This document shows, one piece after another, positions 10,500-21,584 of a stretch of DNA of 64,000 nucleotides. The notes below the pieces were generated by a model. The model was not told the origin of the DNA. It saw only the letters and a program-made list of their open reading frames with translations, and did not search any database. Source of the stretch: Rhynchospora pubera (lineage: Eukaryota; Streptophyta; Magnoliopsida; Poales; Cyperaceae); assembly GCA_028095005.1 (NCBI GenBank), contig CM051459.1:120191431-120255430 (forward strand). Reading direction: 5' to 3'. The stretch's first letter is position 1. Each line of letters begins with the position of its first letter. A program made the position numbers and the translations under genes.

Positions 10500-10798
10500 A
10501 AATTATTCTACTGCGACGATCAACAAATTCTTAACAAAGCTCTTTTCCAAAAATTATAACTATAAGGACATGAATAAATTATAAACAAGCAGGAATTTTT
10601 TATTCATTATACCGAGCTTTCAAGTTCTAATAAAATGATTTGCAATCTGAAACCAATTGATAGAGACGTGTTGATTTAAATTTGGTAGCGGACAATTCTA
10701 TGCACTAAAATAAGGTTTGATAACAATAGCATCATATTTTTTTTTAAGATAAATTGAAAGTCTAAACCATCCAATTTATTTTTAAATTAAATATCTAC
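10500..10798. other. Duplicate of the BBE-like 3' flank, left of CACTA-2
   Basis: Positions 10500-10760 align well with 51965-52170, which lies directly downstream of the intact BBE-like gene. The alignment resumes at about 22160 on the other side of CACTA-2 and runs into the BBE-like pseudogene. CACTA-2 therefore landed in the 3' flank of that copy. Confidence 0.75.
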
Positions 10799-11290
10799 CA
10801 CTACGGGAAAAAGGACCTTCTGTAACGACACTTCTGTAACGGTTTTTGAAATAACCGTTACAGAATAGTGAGGCATTAGGCGGGAAAATTGGCGCCACAA
10901 ATCTGTAACGGTTATTATTAAACAACCGTAATAACATTTCCGTCATGGTCAGGGAAAAAAATGCATCAACCTTCTGTAACGGTTGTTGGATTAGAACCGT
11001 TACAGATTTCTTATATTCTGTAACGGTTATTATCCATCAACCGTTACAGAAAAGAAAAAAGAAATATATTAATATCAACCATCTTCTGTAACGGTTATTA
11101 GCAAATAACCGTTACAGTAGGTTAACGTTTTTTTTTTATTTTTTAATGATTCTGTAACGGTTATTTTCTAATAACCGTTACATATTTTAGCACGAATTTT
11201 ATTAATGTTTTTATGATTCTGTAACGGCTTTTTTTTTATATTTTTATGATTCTGTAACGGTTATTTTTTAATAACCGTTACAGAATAGTT
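10799..11290. repeat. CACTA-2 left terminus and subterminal palindromes
   Basis: CACTACGGGAAA terminus, then about seven palindromes of the form CTGTAACGGTTATT...AATAACCGTTACAG with variable central bases. By analogy with En/Spm these are binding sites for the accessory transposase protein and targets of methylation. Confidence 0.85.
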
Positions 11291-12181
11291 CTGTATTTAG
11301 GTCTTCTCCCCATCCCAACAAACTCACAGCTAGAGCGCCGCATCACTTAACTCTTTTATGATCTTCTCATTTATTGCGAATTTGTGGTGGTGGCTTCACT
11401 CCAAAAAAATAGCCAAAAATTTCTAAAAATTCTGAAAAAATAATAATTAGAAAGAGAATAAGAAGGAGAGCAGATTTAAGGTAAAAAAAATTAAATTTGA
11501 ACCGTAATTTTTTTTTTACATTTTTTTCTTATTTATTTCGATTTTTTTCATTAATTTAATGGTTATTTTTGTTTTTTTATATATTTCAAGATATCATTGA
11601 ATAGGAGAAGATCTTACATCGGCCGGATAAGTCGCACGATTCAACAGATCGGAAGGCACACAATTGAAAGTATATTTTCATGAACTTCTCTTTTTTTAAA
11701 TTATTTGCATTTCATTAATAATTTGCATATATATATATATAGGCATGAATTTCGTATTGTCATATAGGAACCAAATACCGGAACTCAACTGAATTTAGGT
11801 CATTGCCCGTCCGAGATTAATCCATTAGGGATTAATCTCGGATAGTACTCCCGGTCGGGAGTACTGCTCTTTGGATACGATCTGTCTCATTTAGGACAGC
11901 GAGTTGTACGTTAGATGCAATGTGTTGTCTGAGAAAAATTCGGCGGCATTTCCCTTGTGTTCCCACGAATACGTACGCACGAGCAATCGTGTGTTGGCGT
12001 ATTCAGGGAACATAAGGGGAAATGTTGCCGAATTTTTCTCAGATAGCACATTGCATCTAATGTACGCTCGCTAAATGAGACAGAGTATCCAAAGAGCGGG
12101 CTAGGATGGTGACCGGTCCGAAAACCTAATATGACAAATTGGTCCGAAACCCTAATAATTTGCATAAATTTTATTGTTCAG

Positions 12182-15100
12182 ATGGATCGGACGTGGATGT
12201 ACTCAAGTAATCGATGCTCGTCTACATTTTTTAGAGGACTTGAAGAATTTATGGTTTGTGCTAAAGAGAATTTGAAAATGAAAGAAGATGATAAAATGTA
12301 TTGTCCTTGTCGTGTTTGTCAGAATTTGTTGAAGTGGTCTAATTTTGAAGAAGTGAAGGCTCATTTGATTATAAATGGATTTCAACCGGATTATAGTCGG
12401 TGGACACTCCATGGAGAGAATGGGGGGGATAGTACTAGCACAAATGTATTGGATTCTGTGTATGAGGAAGAAAATGTATCATTGGATGATGAAATTGATG
12501 ATGTCAATGTATTTGATGATGAGAATGTAGATGATGATAGAAATGTAGATAACTCAGAATTTAATGCCGATTTAGATGAAATTGTGAACAATGTGGATGA
12601 AAATTTTGTTGATAATGTTGAAATTTTTGGTATGTTACGTGAAGAAGATAAAATAGCTTTATATCCTGGTTGTGAATTGTCAAAACTTAATGCTGTTTTC
12701 AAACTGTTCAATCTTAAAGCCAAAAATGGATGGAGTGATGCAAGTTTCACATCTTTGCTCAAACTATTACATAAAGAATTTCTTCCAAAAGATAACCAGT
12801 TGCCAGATTCAATTTATAAGGCTAAAAAGATGTTATGTCCTTTAAAAATTGGAGTTGAGAGAATTCATGTATGTCCAAATGACTGCATATTATTCCGGAA
12901 TGAGTACGGAGACTTGCATAAATGTCCAAAGTGTAATGCGTCACGGTATAAACCGAGGGACGATCAAATTGAAGATGAAGGTAGTAAGGGACCAGCTGCA
13001 AAAGTGGTGTTTTATCTACCAATAATACCAAGATTTCAGCGGCTTTTCTCTAACGCGAAGGATGCCAAATTGTTAAGATGGCACGCAGACTGCAGGAAAA
13101 AAGGCGATGACATGCTCAGACACCCAGCAGACTCTCCAGATTGGATAAATATAGATATGGAATTTGAAAATTTCGGCAGTGAACCTAGAAATTTGAGATT
13201 GGGTTTATGTACAGACGGGATGAATCCTTACGGCAACATGAGTAGCCGGCAGACTACATGGCCGGTTTTATTGTGTATTTACAATCTTCCTCCCTGGCTA
13301 TGCATGAAAAGGAGATACATGATGATGCCCTTGTTGATTTCTGGTCCCAAGCAACCAGGTAATGATATAGATGTGTACTTGGCTCCATTAATAGATGACC
13401 TTGGTGAATTGTGGCAGAATGGAGTGAAAATATACGATGCACACTCTAGAAGTGAGTTTAACCTCCGTGCCATGATATTTTGCACAATCAATGATTTTCC
13501 TGCATACGGAAACCTGTCAGGGTATAGGAATAAAGGAGCGAAAGCGTGTCCTATTTGCATGGAAAACACCCATTCTGTGTACTTGAAAAACTCCAGAAAA
13601 AAATGTTTACTTGGGACACCGGAGGTTTATTAAGAACCGCAATCACCCTTACCGTCGAGACAAGGAAAGGTTTGATGGTCGCAATTAGAGGAATTCTAAG
13701 GGAAGAAGTGAGGAAAACCATCACTAAGTTGTGTTTTTTCTTTAATTCCATTTGCTCTAAAGTGATTGATCCGAATAGTTTGGACAAGTTACAAGAAGTG
13801 TTGTACTAACCCTATGTGAGCTGGAGATGTACTTTCCGCCATCGTTTTTTGACTCCATGGTGCATTTGACCATTCATTTAGTTAGAGAGATAAAAATGTG
13901 TGGTCCTGTATTTCTACGATACATGTATCCTTTCGAAAGAGCCATGGGTCAATTGAAGGGGCTTGTTCGTAGCCGATCTAAACCAGAAGGAAGCATAGTG
14001 GAAGGATATGTGGCCGAGGAGGTTATTGAGTACTACACCGATTATTTGCAGGATGTACAACCAATCGGTCTTCCAAAGTCTCGACATGAGGGTAGACTTG
14101 AAGGAAAAGGTTATATATTAACTTCCAATGTTCACCTTATTTAGCACAAATGTTCATTTAAAGCACAATATTTGTTCACCTTATTTAGCACAAATGTTCA
14201 CTTAAAGCACAATATTTGTTCACCTTATTTAGCACAAATGTTCATTTAAAGCACAATATTTGTTCACCTTATTTAGCACAAATGTTCACTTAAAGCACAA
14301 TATTTGTTCACCTTATTTAGCACAAATGTTCACCTTTCAGGTACAATTGGAGCTAGTACTCATATACCGGATCTTGCAATGAGAACCAAAGCACATATGA
14401 AAGTTCTCCAACATCTTGCTATTGTGGCGCCTTACATCAATGAACATCTAATCGAGTTACGTGAACAATACCTTTCTTACACCGAAAACTTGATTACCAT
14501 AGAGCATGAAATAAAATTTGTCCAATGGCTAGAAGATAAAGTCCAGTCCCAGTTGAAAGAAGGAACAGAGGTCGATGAAACCGTGAAATGGTTATCCAGA
14601 CGTCCTGATGCCGTGGTCGAGACATACCAAGGGTATGACTTGAATGGATTTACCTGGTACACAAGGAAACAGGATGGTAAAAGTGCCGTGCAAAATAGTG
14701 GAGTCACTGTTGTAGCTTTATCTAGTGATAATGTTAGGTCGGCTACTTATTATGGGTGGATCGAGGAGATTTGGGAACTAGATTACCTGAAATTTAAGAT
14801 ACCCTTATTCAAGTGTGCATGGATCGACAACGGTCACGGTGGAGTTAAAAAAGACAAGATGGGGTTTATAACTGTTGACTTCAATAAAAGGGCTTATCGA
14901 GACGATCCGTTTATACTTGCAAATAAGCAAGCAATGCAAGTTTTTTACATTCAAGATCCGGCGAATAAAAAAAGACATGTTGTGCTTCAAGGTAAATGTT
15001 CATCTTATTTAAGTACAAATGTTCACCTTATTGAGTACAAATGTTCATCTTATTTATTACTTGCCACTTTCAGGAAAAAGACGTATTGTCGGTGTTGGTG

Positions 15101-15264
15101 ATGTCGTAGATGAAGAAGCATACGACCACTTCGAGGAAATACCTCCTTTTTCTATTGGTATCGACGATACATCACAGCCAGTATCGATCAGTTATAGGCG
15201 TACAGATAACACCGAAGGCGTGTGGGTCGATACGCGGAGGAAAAAAAAGAAAGTAGCTACATAA
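12182..15264 (+). pseudogene. TNPD-type CACTA transposase (TNP2 family), broken
   Basis: The ATG at 12182 directly follows an AG acceptor. The N-terminus (MDRTWMYSSNR...) is the Transpos_assoc domain, then comes the TNP2 core (CPKCNASRYKP; LRLGLCTDGMNPYGNMS; KGAKACPICMENT). The frame breaks in an A-rich run near 13598. Near 13670 a deletion removes the expected second catalytic-Asp block. The C-terminal half resumes as DUF4218 (FFFNSICSKVIDP; PPSFFDSMVHLTIHLVREI), with another frame break near 13805. Introns at 14110-14340 and 14992-15073 keep frame. The later exons give a DUF4216-like part (ATYYGWIEEIWELDY; ANKQAMQVFYIQDP) and a basic C-terminus ending RRKKKKVAT at 15264. With three frame changes and no complete DDE core, it cannot be a working transposase. 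Confidence 0.88.
14130..14340. repeat. 44-bp minisatellite filling a TNPD intron
   Basis: Four units of exactly 44 bp starting GTTCACCTTATTTAGCACAA (14130, 14174, 14218, 14262) plus a partial fifth. It occupies almost the whole intron 14110-14340. Related AAATGTTCA-CTTATTTA words also fill the next intron (14992-15073). Confidence 0.85.
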
Positions 15265-15558
15265 TCACATGTGAGTTAAAAAACTAATATAAATTATTCT
15301 TAACATATATGTGCTAAATTGTTATATATGTTAATATTTTTATTTTTATTTTTGCAGGTCATTAATTGGTGAAATTTAACATATATGTGCTAATTTATTT
15401 TTAATTTTTGTTTAACATTCTAAATTGTTGAACTTATTATTTAACATTTTCTTGAACAATATTATTTAACATTTCAAAATTATTATTTGTTGAACTTAAA
15501 TGTAACAGTCAGTCAAAATCACTTAACAGTCAGTCAAATTATTATTTGTTGAAATTAT

Positions 15559-15865
15559 AAAAACGTTTGGACTTCTGTAACGGTTACTAGCTAATAACCG
15601 TTACAGAAGAGGTCTAATCTGTAACGGTTATTAGCTAATAACCGTTATAGAATGTTATATATATAAAAACGTTTGGACTTCTGTAACGGTTACTAGCTAA
15701 TAACCGTTACAGAAGAGGTCTAATCTGTAACGGTTATTAGCTAATAACCGTTACAGAATGTTATATATATAAAAACGTTTGGACTTCTGTAACGGTTACT
15801 AGCTAATAACCGTTACAGAAGAGGTCTAATCTGTAACGGTTATTAGCTAATAACCGTTACAGAAT
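15559..15865. repeat. Internal 106-bp x3 array of CACTA palindromes
   Basis: Three copies with a 106-bp period (15559, 15665, 15771), each holding two CTGTAACGGTTA-CTAGCTA-ATAACCGTTACAG palindromes, so six sites identical in type to the subterminal ones. It lies between the end of TNPD and the CT-rich leader of the second transcription unit. Confidence 0.85.
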
Positions 15866-15879
15866 AGTTGAACCTTATT

Positions 15880-16315
15880 AAAAACTCATCCTGGCTTGCG
15901 TCTCTTCGTCATTATCTTCTAAAAATCGATCGAGCGCCTCTTTATTCTTAAGCCCCTCATCTCTCGACAGAAGCAAAACCCTAGCCTCTCATTCTGTCGC
16001 TCTCTGACTCCCTCTCTCGACAGCTCTCGCGCCTCTCCCATATATCTCAGGTAATCCCTCTCTCATCTTCCTCTACCTCTCCCTCTCATTCTGTCGCTCT
16101 CTCTGACTCCCTCTCTCCCCTTTATAGCTCTCTCTCTCTCGATCGGTCTCTCTATCCGATATCAAGCAACACTACTCGGCTCTCTCCCCTCTCTCTCAGG
16201 TAATCCCTCGCTCTTTCTATTATTCACTCGATCTGTCTCTCTCCTCTTCACCCTATTCACTCGATGTGTCTCTCTACTCTCGCAGGCAACTCTATCTCGG
16301 TTCTCAGGTAATCCC
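15880..16315 (+). promoter_or_regulatory. CT-rich leader of the second CACTA-2 transcription unit
   Basis: A pyrimidine-rich stretch typical of plant 5'UTRs, starting just after the internal palindrome array. It contains three near-identical splice-donor contexts, CTCAG|GTAATCC, at 16051, 16200 and 16308, and one likely acceptor (CGCAG) near 16284. The three ORFs downstream each have an AG acceptor close to their ATG, which fits alternative splicing from a common leader. No TATA box is clear to me. Confidence 0.45.
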
Positions 16316-16319
16316 ACTT

Positions 16320-16890
16320 TCTTTTCTCTCAAATTTTAATTTTGGCTTGATTGTGGCTGTTTGTGCAAAATGCAAAATTGTGCTGAAATGCAAAATTGTG
16401 TGCTGAAATGCAAAATTGTGGTTGATTGTGGCTGTTTGTGCTTGATTGAAATATATGCTGAAATGCAAAATTGTGGCTGTTTGTGCTTGATTGAAATGCA
16501 AAATTGTGGTTGTTTGTGCTTGATTAATATGTGCTGAAATGCAAAATTGTGACTGTTTAATTTGGAAAAATGCTTAATTTTAGGGACTGTTTTGCAACAA
16601 TATGTGCTGTTTTGGGACTGAAATGCTTAATTTGGGGTTTAATATGTGCTGAAATGCAAAGTTATGACTGTTTAATTTGGGAAAATGCTTAATTTTAGGG
16701 ACTGTTTTGCATAAATATGTGCTGTTTTGGGCTTAAATATGCTTAATTTGGGGTTTAATATGTGCTGTTTTAGGGACTAATATGCTTAATTTTGGGCTTT
16801 TTTGGGGCTAATATGCAAATGTTATTACTAAAATTGATTATAGAGACGTGCATGTTATTTCTTGATAATTTAGAATTTAATTTAATTAGA
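16320..16890. other. Leader intron of the second unit with TGAAATGCAAAATTGTG repeats
   Basis: No ORF on the + strand. Irregular repeats of TGCAAAATTGTG and TATGTGCTG words dominate. Consistent with a long T-rich 5'UTR intron between the donors near 16308 and the first acceptor near 16950. Confidence 0.4.
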
Positions 16891-16954
16891 TATATATGCA
16901 TTGTGAATTGATTATGAATAAGGAGTTAAGAAATTTATTTAAAATGAAAATTAG

Positions 16955-17209
16955 ATGGAGAAGGATCAAAACGACAATAAGGTGGGGGAGGAATCCAAGG
17001 TGGGGGAGGAAACACCTAAGGTGGTGTCAAAAAGGGTCCCGTTTTACGGACCTCTCAAAAGAAGGGTTGTCTCGGCTGTACGTCGTCTTCCTCCAGGCTG
17101 TGAAAGGGGTCCTGATTTTAGTATGGGAGTTAAAATAGATGAGGGATCCAGTGAGAATAAGGAGGTGGAGAAGAATAAGGAGGAGAAGAATAAGGAAGAG
17201 AAGAATTAG
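16955..17209 (+). CDS. Small charged ORF with a VVSAVRRLPPGC motif
   Basis: 84 codons. The ATG follows TTAG, a possible acceptor. The N-terminal third is polar, the middle is RRVVSAVRRLPPGCERGP (residues ~37-54), and the tail is Lys/Glu-rich with repeats of the type NKEEK. From memory the central motif resembles a short SAxRxxPPGCG-type motif found near the N-terminus of plant SUVH5/6-class histone methyltransferases. That likeness needs a search. If real, it would point to a chromatin-related accessory factor. It could also be a non-coding exon. Confidence 0.4.
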   Translation: MEKDQNDNKVGEESKVGEETPKVVSKRVPFYGPLKRRVVSAVRRLPPGCERGPDFSMGVKIDEGSSENKEVEKNKEEKNKEEKN

Positions 17210-17454
17210 GGTTGAATTGTCTTAGGAATTAATAAAATTATCTATGTTATTTTGTGTGAACTTTATTTATGTAATTTGAAGTTTATGTTATTTGTGTATG
17301 AATTCATGTTTGAATATTAGTGTGTTTTAATTAAATGAATTTTAAATTTATGTATTTTTAATTATTTGAATTTTAAACTTGTTCATGTTTGAATAAATTG
17401 AACATTGCGCCAAACATTAATATATATTATATATGGTGTTTTAATTAGGTAGTA

Positions 17455-17739
17455 ATGGAGAAAGGTGAAGGAAGCAATTCAAAGGGGAAAAAGCCGATCG
17501 AACGAGTCTATGTTAGGCGCAATGTTCGTGTCAATCCATCCTCTCAAAACCAGACGAACCAAAACCAAGCCTCTCAAAACCAGGGGCAACCGAGCCTCTC
17601 AAAATATGAAAAACATGCAATTTTTTTCAAGCTTTTGATTGACAAGTTTGTGGCACCGTACACAGAATGGAGAGAAGAAGTCATTGTTTTGTCGGATGAT
17701 GATGATGAAGTCATTGTTTTGTCGGATGATGAAGACTAG
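17455..17739 (+). CDS. Small ORF ending in two tandem SUMO-interacting motifs
   Basis: 94 codons starting MEKGEGSNSKGKK. The middle is Gln/Asn-rich (NQTNQNQASQNQ). A short helical-looking segment follows (EKHAIFFKLLIDKFVAPYTEW). It ends with two copies of VIVLSDD (residues 76-82 and 86-92) followed by acidic residues, which is the textbook form of a SUMO-interacting motif (hydrophobic V/I-V/I-x-L core plus Ser and acidic tail). An AG acceptor lies six bases before the ATG. The neighbouring gene encodes a ULP1-type (SUMO-protease family) domain, which makes the motif more meaningful. The function is unknown; SUMO binding is an inference from the motif. Confidence 0.55.
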   Translation: MEKGEGSNSKGKKPIERVYVRRNVRVNPSSQNQTNQNQASQNQGQPSLSKYEKHAIFFKLLIDKFVAPYTEWREEVIVLSDDDDEVIVLSDDED

Positions 17740-17988
17740 TTTTAGGATTTAGATTTATGTTTGGTTTAGTATTAGGGTTTCTTATCCAACTGAATGTTTA
17801 TGTTTATGTTAATGTATTTTGTTATTTGAGATTGAACTTGTCGTTTAATGTTTATGTTTATGTTAATATATTTTGTTTATGTTGTTAATGTTTATGTTTA
17901 TGTTTGTTTATGTTTATGTTTATGTTTGTTTATGTTTATGTTAACTTGATTGATTGTTTTTATTGTTGTTAATTATTTGTTAATAGAT

Positions 17989-20900
17989 ATGTCTGGAGAT
18001 CAAGATAGAGATTTACAGGCTGAACAGACTGGTACAGAATCCGGCGATGAGGAGGTCACAACGTTCGAAATAAAGAAAAGGAGCAGAACGACAATGGAAG
18101 AGTTTAGGAGGAAAAAAGCTGCTGGGGAAAAGTATGAGATTAAATTTGACAAAGAAGGAGTGCCAATTGGTACTGAAGAGGCGGTGAACAAATTTGCATC
18201 ATATTGCGGGTATCTGGCTAGAGTAAGAGTGCCAATCACAATTAATGATTGGCGGAAGGACGTTTCAAAGGAAACCAGACTTGAGTTGTGGTTGGACATC
18301 AAGGTGAATAATTTTTCACTTAAATCATCTAATTTAAATTTCTATGCTACCAATTAACTAACGTTTCGTTATGTTTCAGAAAATGTTCAACATCGAAGAT
18401 GATAAAGCCATGAACAATACTCTTAAAGCGATGGGCATAAGTCACAGGGCTTATAGAAGTAGGATTGTTGAGGAGTACATCACAAATGCCGATCCAAACA
18501 ATCCAAAAAATTCATGCGATAAACACCCAATCTCACAAAAGGAATGGGAAGAATTTTTCAAGAAAAGGACGGGTGCAGATTTTGTACAAAAGAGCAACAA
18601 AGCGAAGGAGTTGAGAAAGAAATGGAAAGAGCCTCATAGGATGGGTTCCACTGGCTATAGAGGAAAAAAAGGTTCAAGGAAATCTACAGACAAGATTGTC
18701 ATACCCGGAGATTCTGAAGGGGCCGGTTCCACGAGCATTACCATCGGCGATTTGGAACCGAGGAGTCAAAGGTATTTCATGGGAAGGACTGTGGCTACGA
18801 AGGATAAAGGTACTTACACATGTAAATACTTATTATATATGCTAACTTCAAATTCTGTTTTGTGATTATTAATAAGATTTGTTTGTTGCTTGTTAGATAC
18901 TTACACGTTCCATAGCTCTGATTCGTCGACTATTGAGGCATTCAGTCGGTTGAGTGCCATGTCTGGTGAAATCAATTCCGGGTCAATACCGGAACAAGAA
19001 ATCTTAAATCGGGCGGTTGACAGGCCAGAACATCCAGGAAGAATCAGGGGATATCCTTTATGGACCAAGAAGGAAGATGTGTATAAAAGAAAGCCTAGAA
19101 AGGATGCGCATGAAGGATGGATGGCACCAAACCAGATTGAAGAATTGATGAGCAGGGTTGCAGCTGAAGCCGCTGAGAAAACCAAAAGGGACTTGATTCA
19201 CTCCGAGGAGATAATGAATGCGGCGAGACAAGAAGCTTTTCAGGTAATCCTTTTTGACAGTCAAAATGTAATCAAAATGAATGAAAACTATTATTCATCA
19301 TCCGGTTGCTTGATAATTTTCAGGAGGTGAAACAATGGTTGGCCAGTAGCGGATTGCAGTTTCAAGCACCGCAACAATTTGTGACGCCGTACCAGCCATT
19401 CGTTGAAGCTGAGGTAGACTCAGGAATGCCAAACGAGCAGTTATTCCGAACGGTTGCCTCAAGCTATATGCCTCCGGATCCGAGAAGCGTTGTTCAGGTT
19501 CATATTGATCACTTTTCTCTTTTCTATTTAGATTTATGTTTGGCTTAGCATTAGGGTTTCTGATTGAACTGAATTTCAGGAAGAAACGCCGTGCGATCTC
19601 TTTTCCCTTGATCATCTTAACCAGAAGATTAAGGTGGCCGAGGGAAATATTATTCCGAGTGTTGTTGGTCAGATCGTACACGGCGTGCCACTAACTGATC
19701 AACAACTCTATATCCATCTTCTCCGAGTAGGCGATGATTTTCGTCAGTGGCAAGTCCCAGGTAGGTCAGATGAGCTATTAGGAAATAATATAGGAGGGCG
19801 ATTCCCATGGCCGTCATTTTTGGTGGAGATAGGCCACAAGGTATCGTTTTATTTAATTATGATAATTTATTTCATCCATCTCTATTAGAACTCACTAATT
19901 AATTATGTGATTACATTGAATGCAGAGTATGATAAAAAAGAAGCCAGATGCGAGCAAGGCGGTGGCGAAAAAGGTGATCGAGAGTCCAAAGGTTCCAAGT
20001 GCAGGTTCATCCAAAACCTAATTAGTTCAATTGATTGTTTCAGGGTAGATTGTTGCTCAACGTCGAATAATCTATTCTTTTGTGTCTGATTATTTCAGGG
20101 TCGATTGTTGCTCGCGATCCGTTACTTGAGCAGGATGCAATTGAAAAGCTTACCCCATCCGAACGAGAATTGTATGAACTATTGATGCTCCAACCAGAGC
20201 TTGAGAAAAATTTTGAGTTGCATAAATGTGATGTTTGGGGTACACACAGCGGCGAGGTTAAGTTCAACGTTGAATTGTGCGACATCCTCCAATGCTTTAG
20301 AAGAGAATCTCTAAACGTGTCGATCGTCAAGTTATACTCTTGGTATGAATTTTCAACCTTTAAAATATTTTTTTAAAGTACCGTATTCAATTGGAGGTGA
20401 AAAATGTATGAATTAATATCCGTGAGTGTAGGTTTTGGATGAATGAACTTTCAGAGGGAGAAAATAACATCACCGTATTAGATCCAGAGATGTTGACTGC
20501 TCCTAAAATCAAACAAGAACAAAACCAAGCTGCAGACTACTTGATGAAGTCATTCGCGCAATATTCATCCAATTATATGGTTCTGCCTTATCTACAAGAG
20601 TAAGGACAATTATAACTAATAAAATATCAATTATCTCGTTTACATGTTTGTTTCATTTTCATGAAAACAATAATCTCTATTCTTGCAGCTTTCATTGGGT
20701 CCTTCTTGTTATTAATGTCGAGAAGCGCACCGTTCAAATAGCAGATTCTATCGAGCGCAAGAATCCAAAGATATTGATTAAGGGATTCATAACCCAGTAA
20801 GTTTTCGTTTCTAAATGAAATTTTGATATTGAGATAAGAACTAAGTACGGTTCTATTTAAGCTATTAATGATATTGTATGCAGGATATACAAGCGATACC

Positions 20901-21349
20901 TTATGGAAAATGGAAAATATAATGCAAGGACCCGAACAACATTTGATTGGTACAAAATTCAGGTACGAGACTTAAAAAAATATATTAGCTACCTAGGGTT
21001 TCTGAAACTGTGCAAAATCTTAACTATCTTTCTTGTTGGATCTTTAATTAGTGTCCGATACAAAAGGGCAGCACAGAATGTGGATATTTCACAATGCTCG
21101 CCATGAAAAACGTATTATCTTATTGGATAGCAATTCAGGAAATACCTCATGTAAGTAACTTATTCTTTTAACTAATAACATTTGATCAAACAATTAGATT
21201 TTAGAATTTCATGATCTAACTAATAATATTTTTGACTTGTTTATCATAATATGCAGATGATCGAGCCGGTTGGAGTACCATACAACAAAGAAATGATTGA
21301 TGGTGTCGTGACAGAAGTTATGGACTTCATGCATGGGGTATTATTTTGA
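17989..21349 (+). CDS. Transposase_24-like and ULP1 (C48) protease fusion gene of CACTA-2
   Basis: Twelve exons join in frame to 798 residues: 17989-18303, 18380-18809, 18897-19243, 19324-19497, 19580-19840, 19926-20004, 20099-20342, 20432-20599, 20689-20796, 20884-20962, 21052-21150, 21257-21349. All introns are GT-AG. The first half (TRLELWLDIK; RIVEEYITNADP; PISQKEWEEFFKKR; GSTGYRGKKGS) fits the Transposase_24 (Ptta/En-Spm, TNPA-type) family, which in En/Spm binds subterminal repeats. The last ~160 residues fit a C48 peptidase: HW with His675, Asp692 in QIADS, Gln739 in CPIQ, and Cys745 in TECGYF. The catalytic set is complete and no stop interrupts the joined frame. It probably acts in the nucleus. 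Substrate (SUMO or another ubiquitin-like protein) is unproven. Confidence 0.8.
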
Positions 21350-21584
21350 TTAAAATGTGTTATTTGATGACTTGCCATGTTTGATTATACTTGTGATATA
21401 TGTAAATACTTTGTTTATTGTTTGTGTGATATGCATGATTATATATGTTTGATATATGTGTGCTTTGTGATATATATATATGCTGCATTTGTTAATGTAA
21501 ATTGGGTACCAATTTGGTACCAATTCGGCTAGCAAATTGGGGCTATCCAATCAAACAGGCAAAACTCAAAAAAAAAATTAAGAC

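Noticed and set aside
10799..11290. Regular short repeats with palindromes that could be taken for a CRISPR-like array
   Set aside because: Units vary in spacing and both orientations occur; they are subterminal repeats of a CACTA element in a eukaryotic genome.
12391..12762. Ser-rich minus-strand frame
   Set aside because: Antisense shadow of the acidic Asp/Val/Asn region of the TNPD N-terminus.
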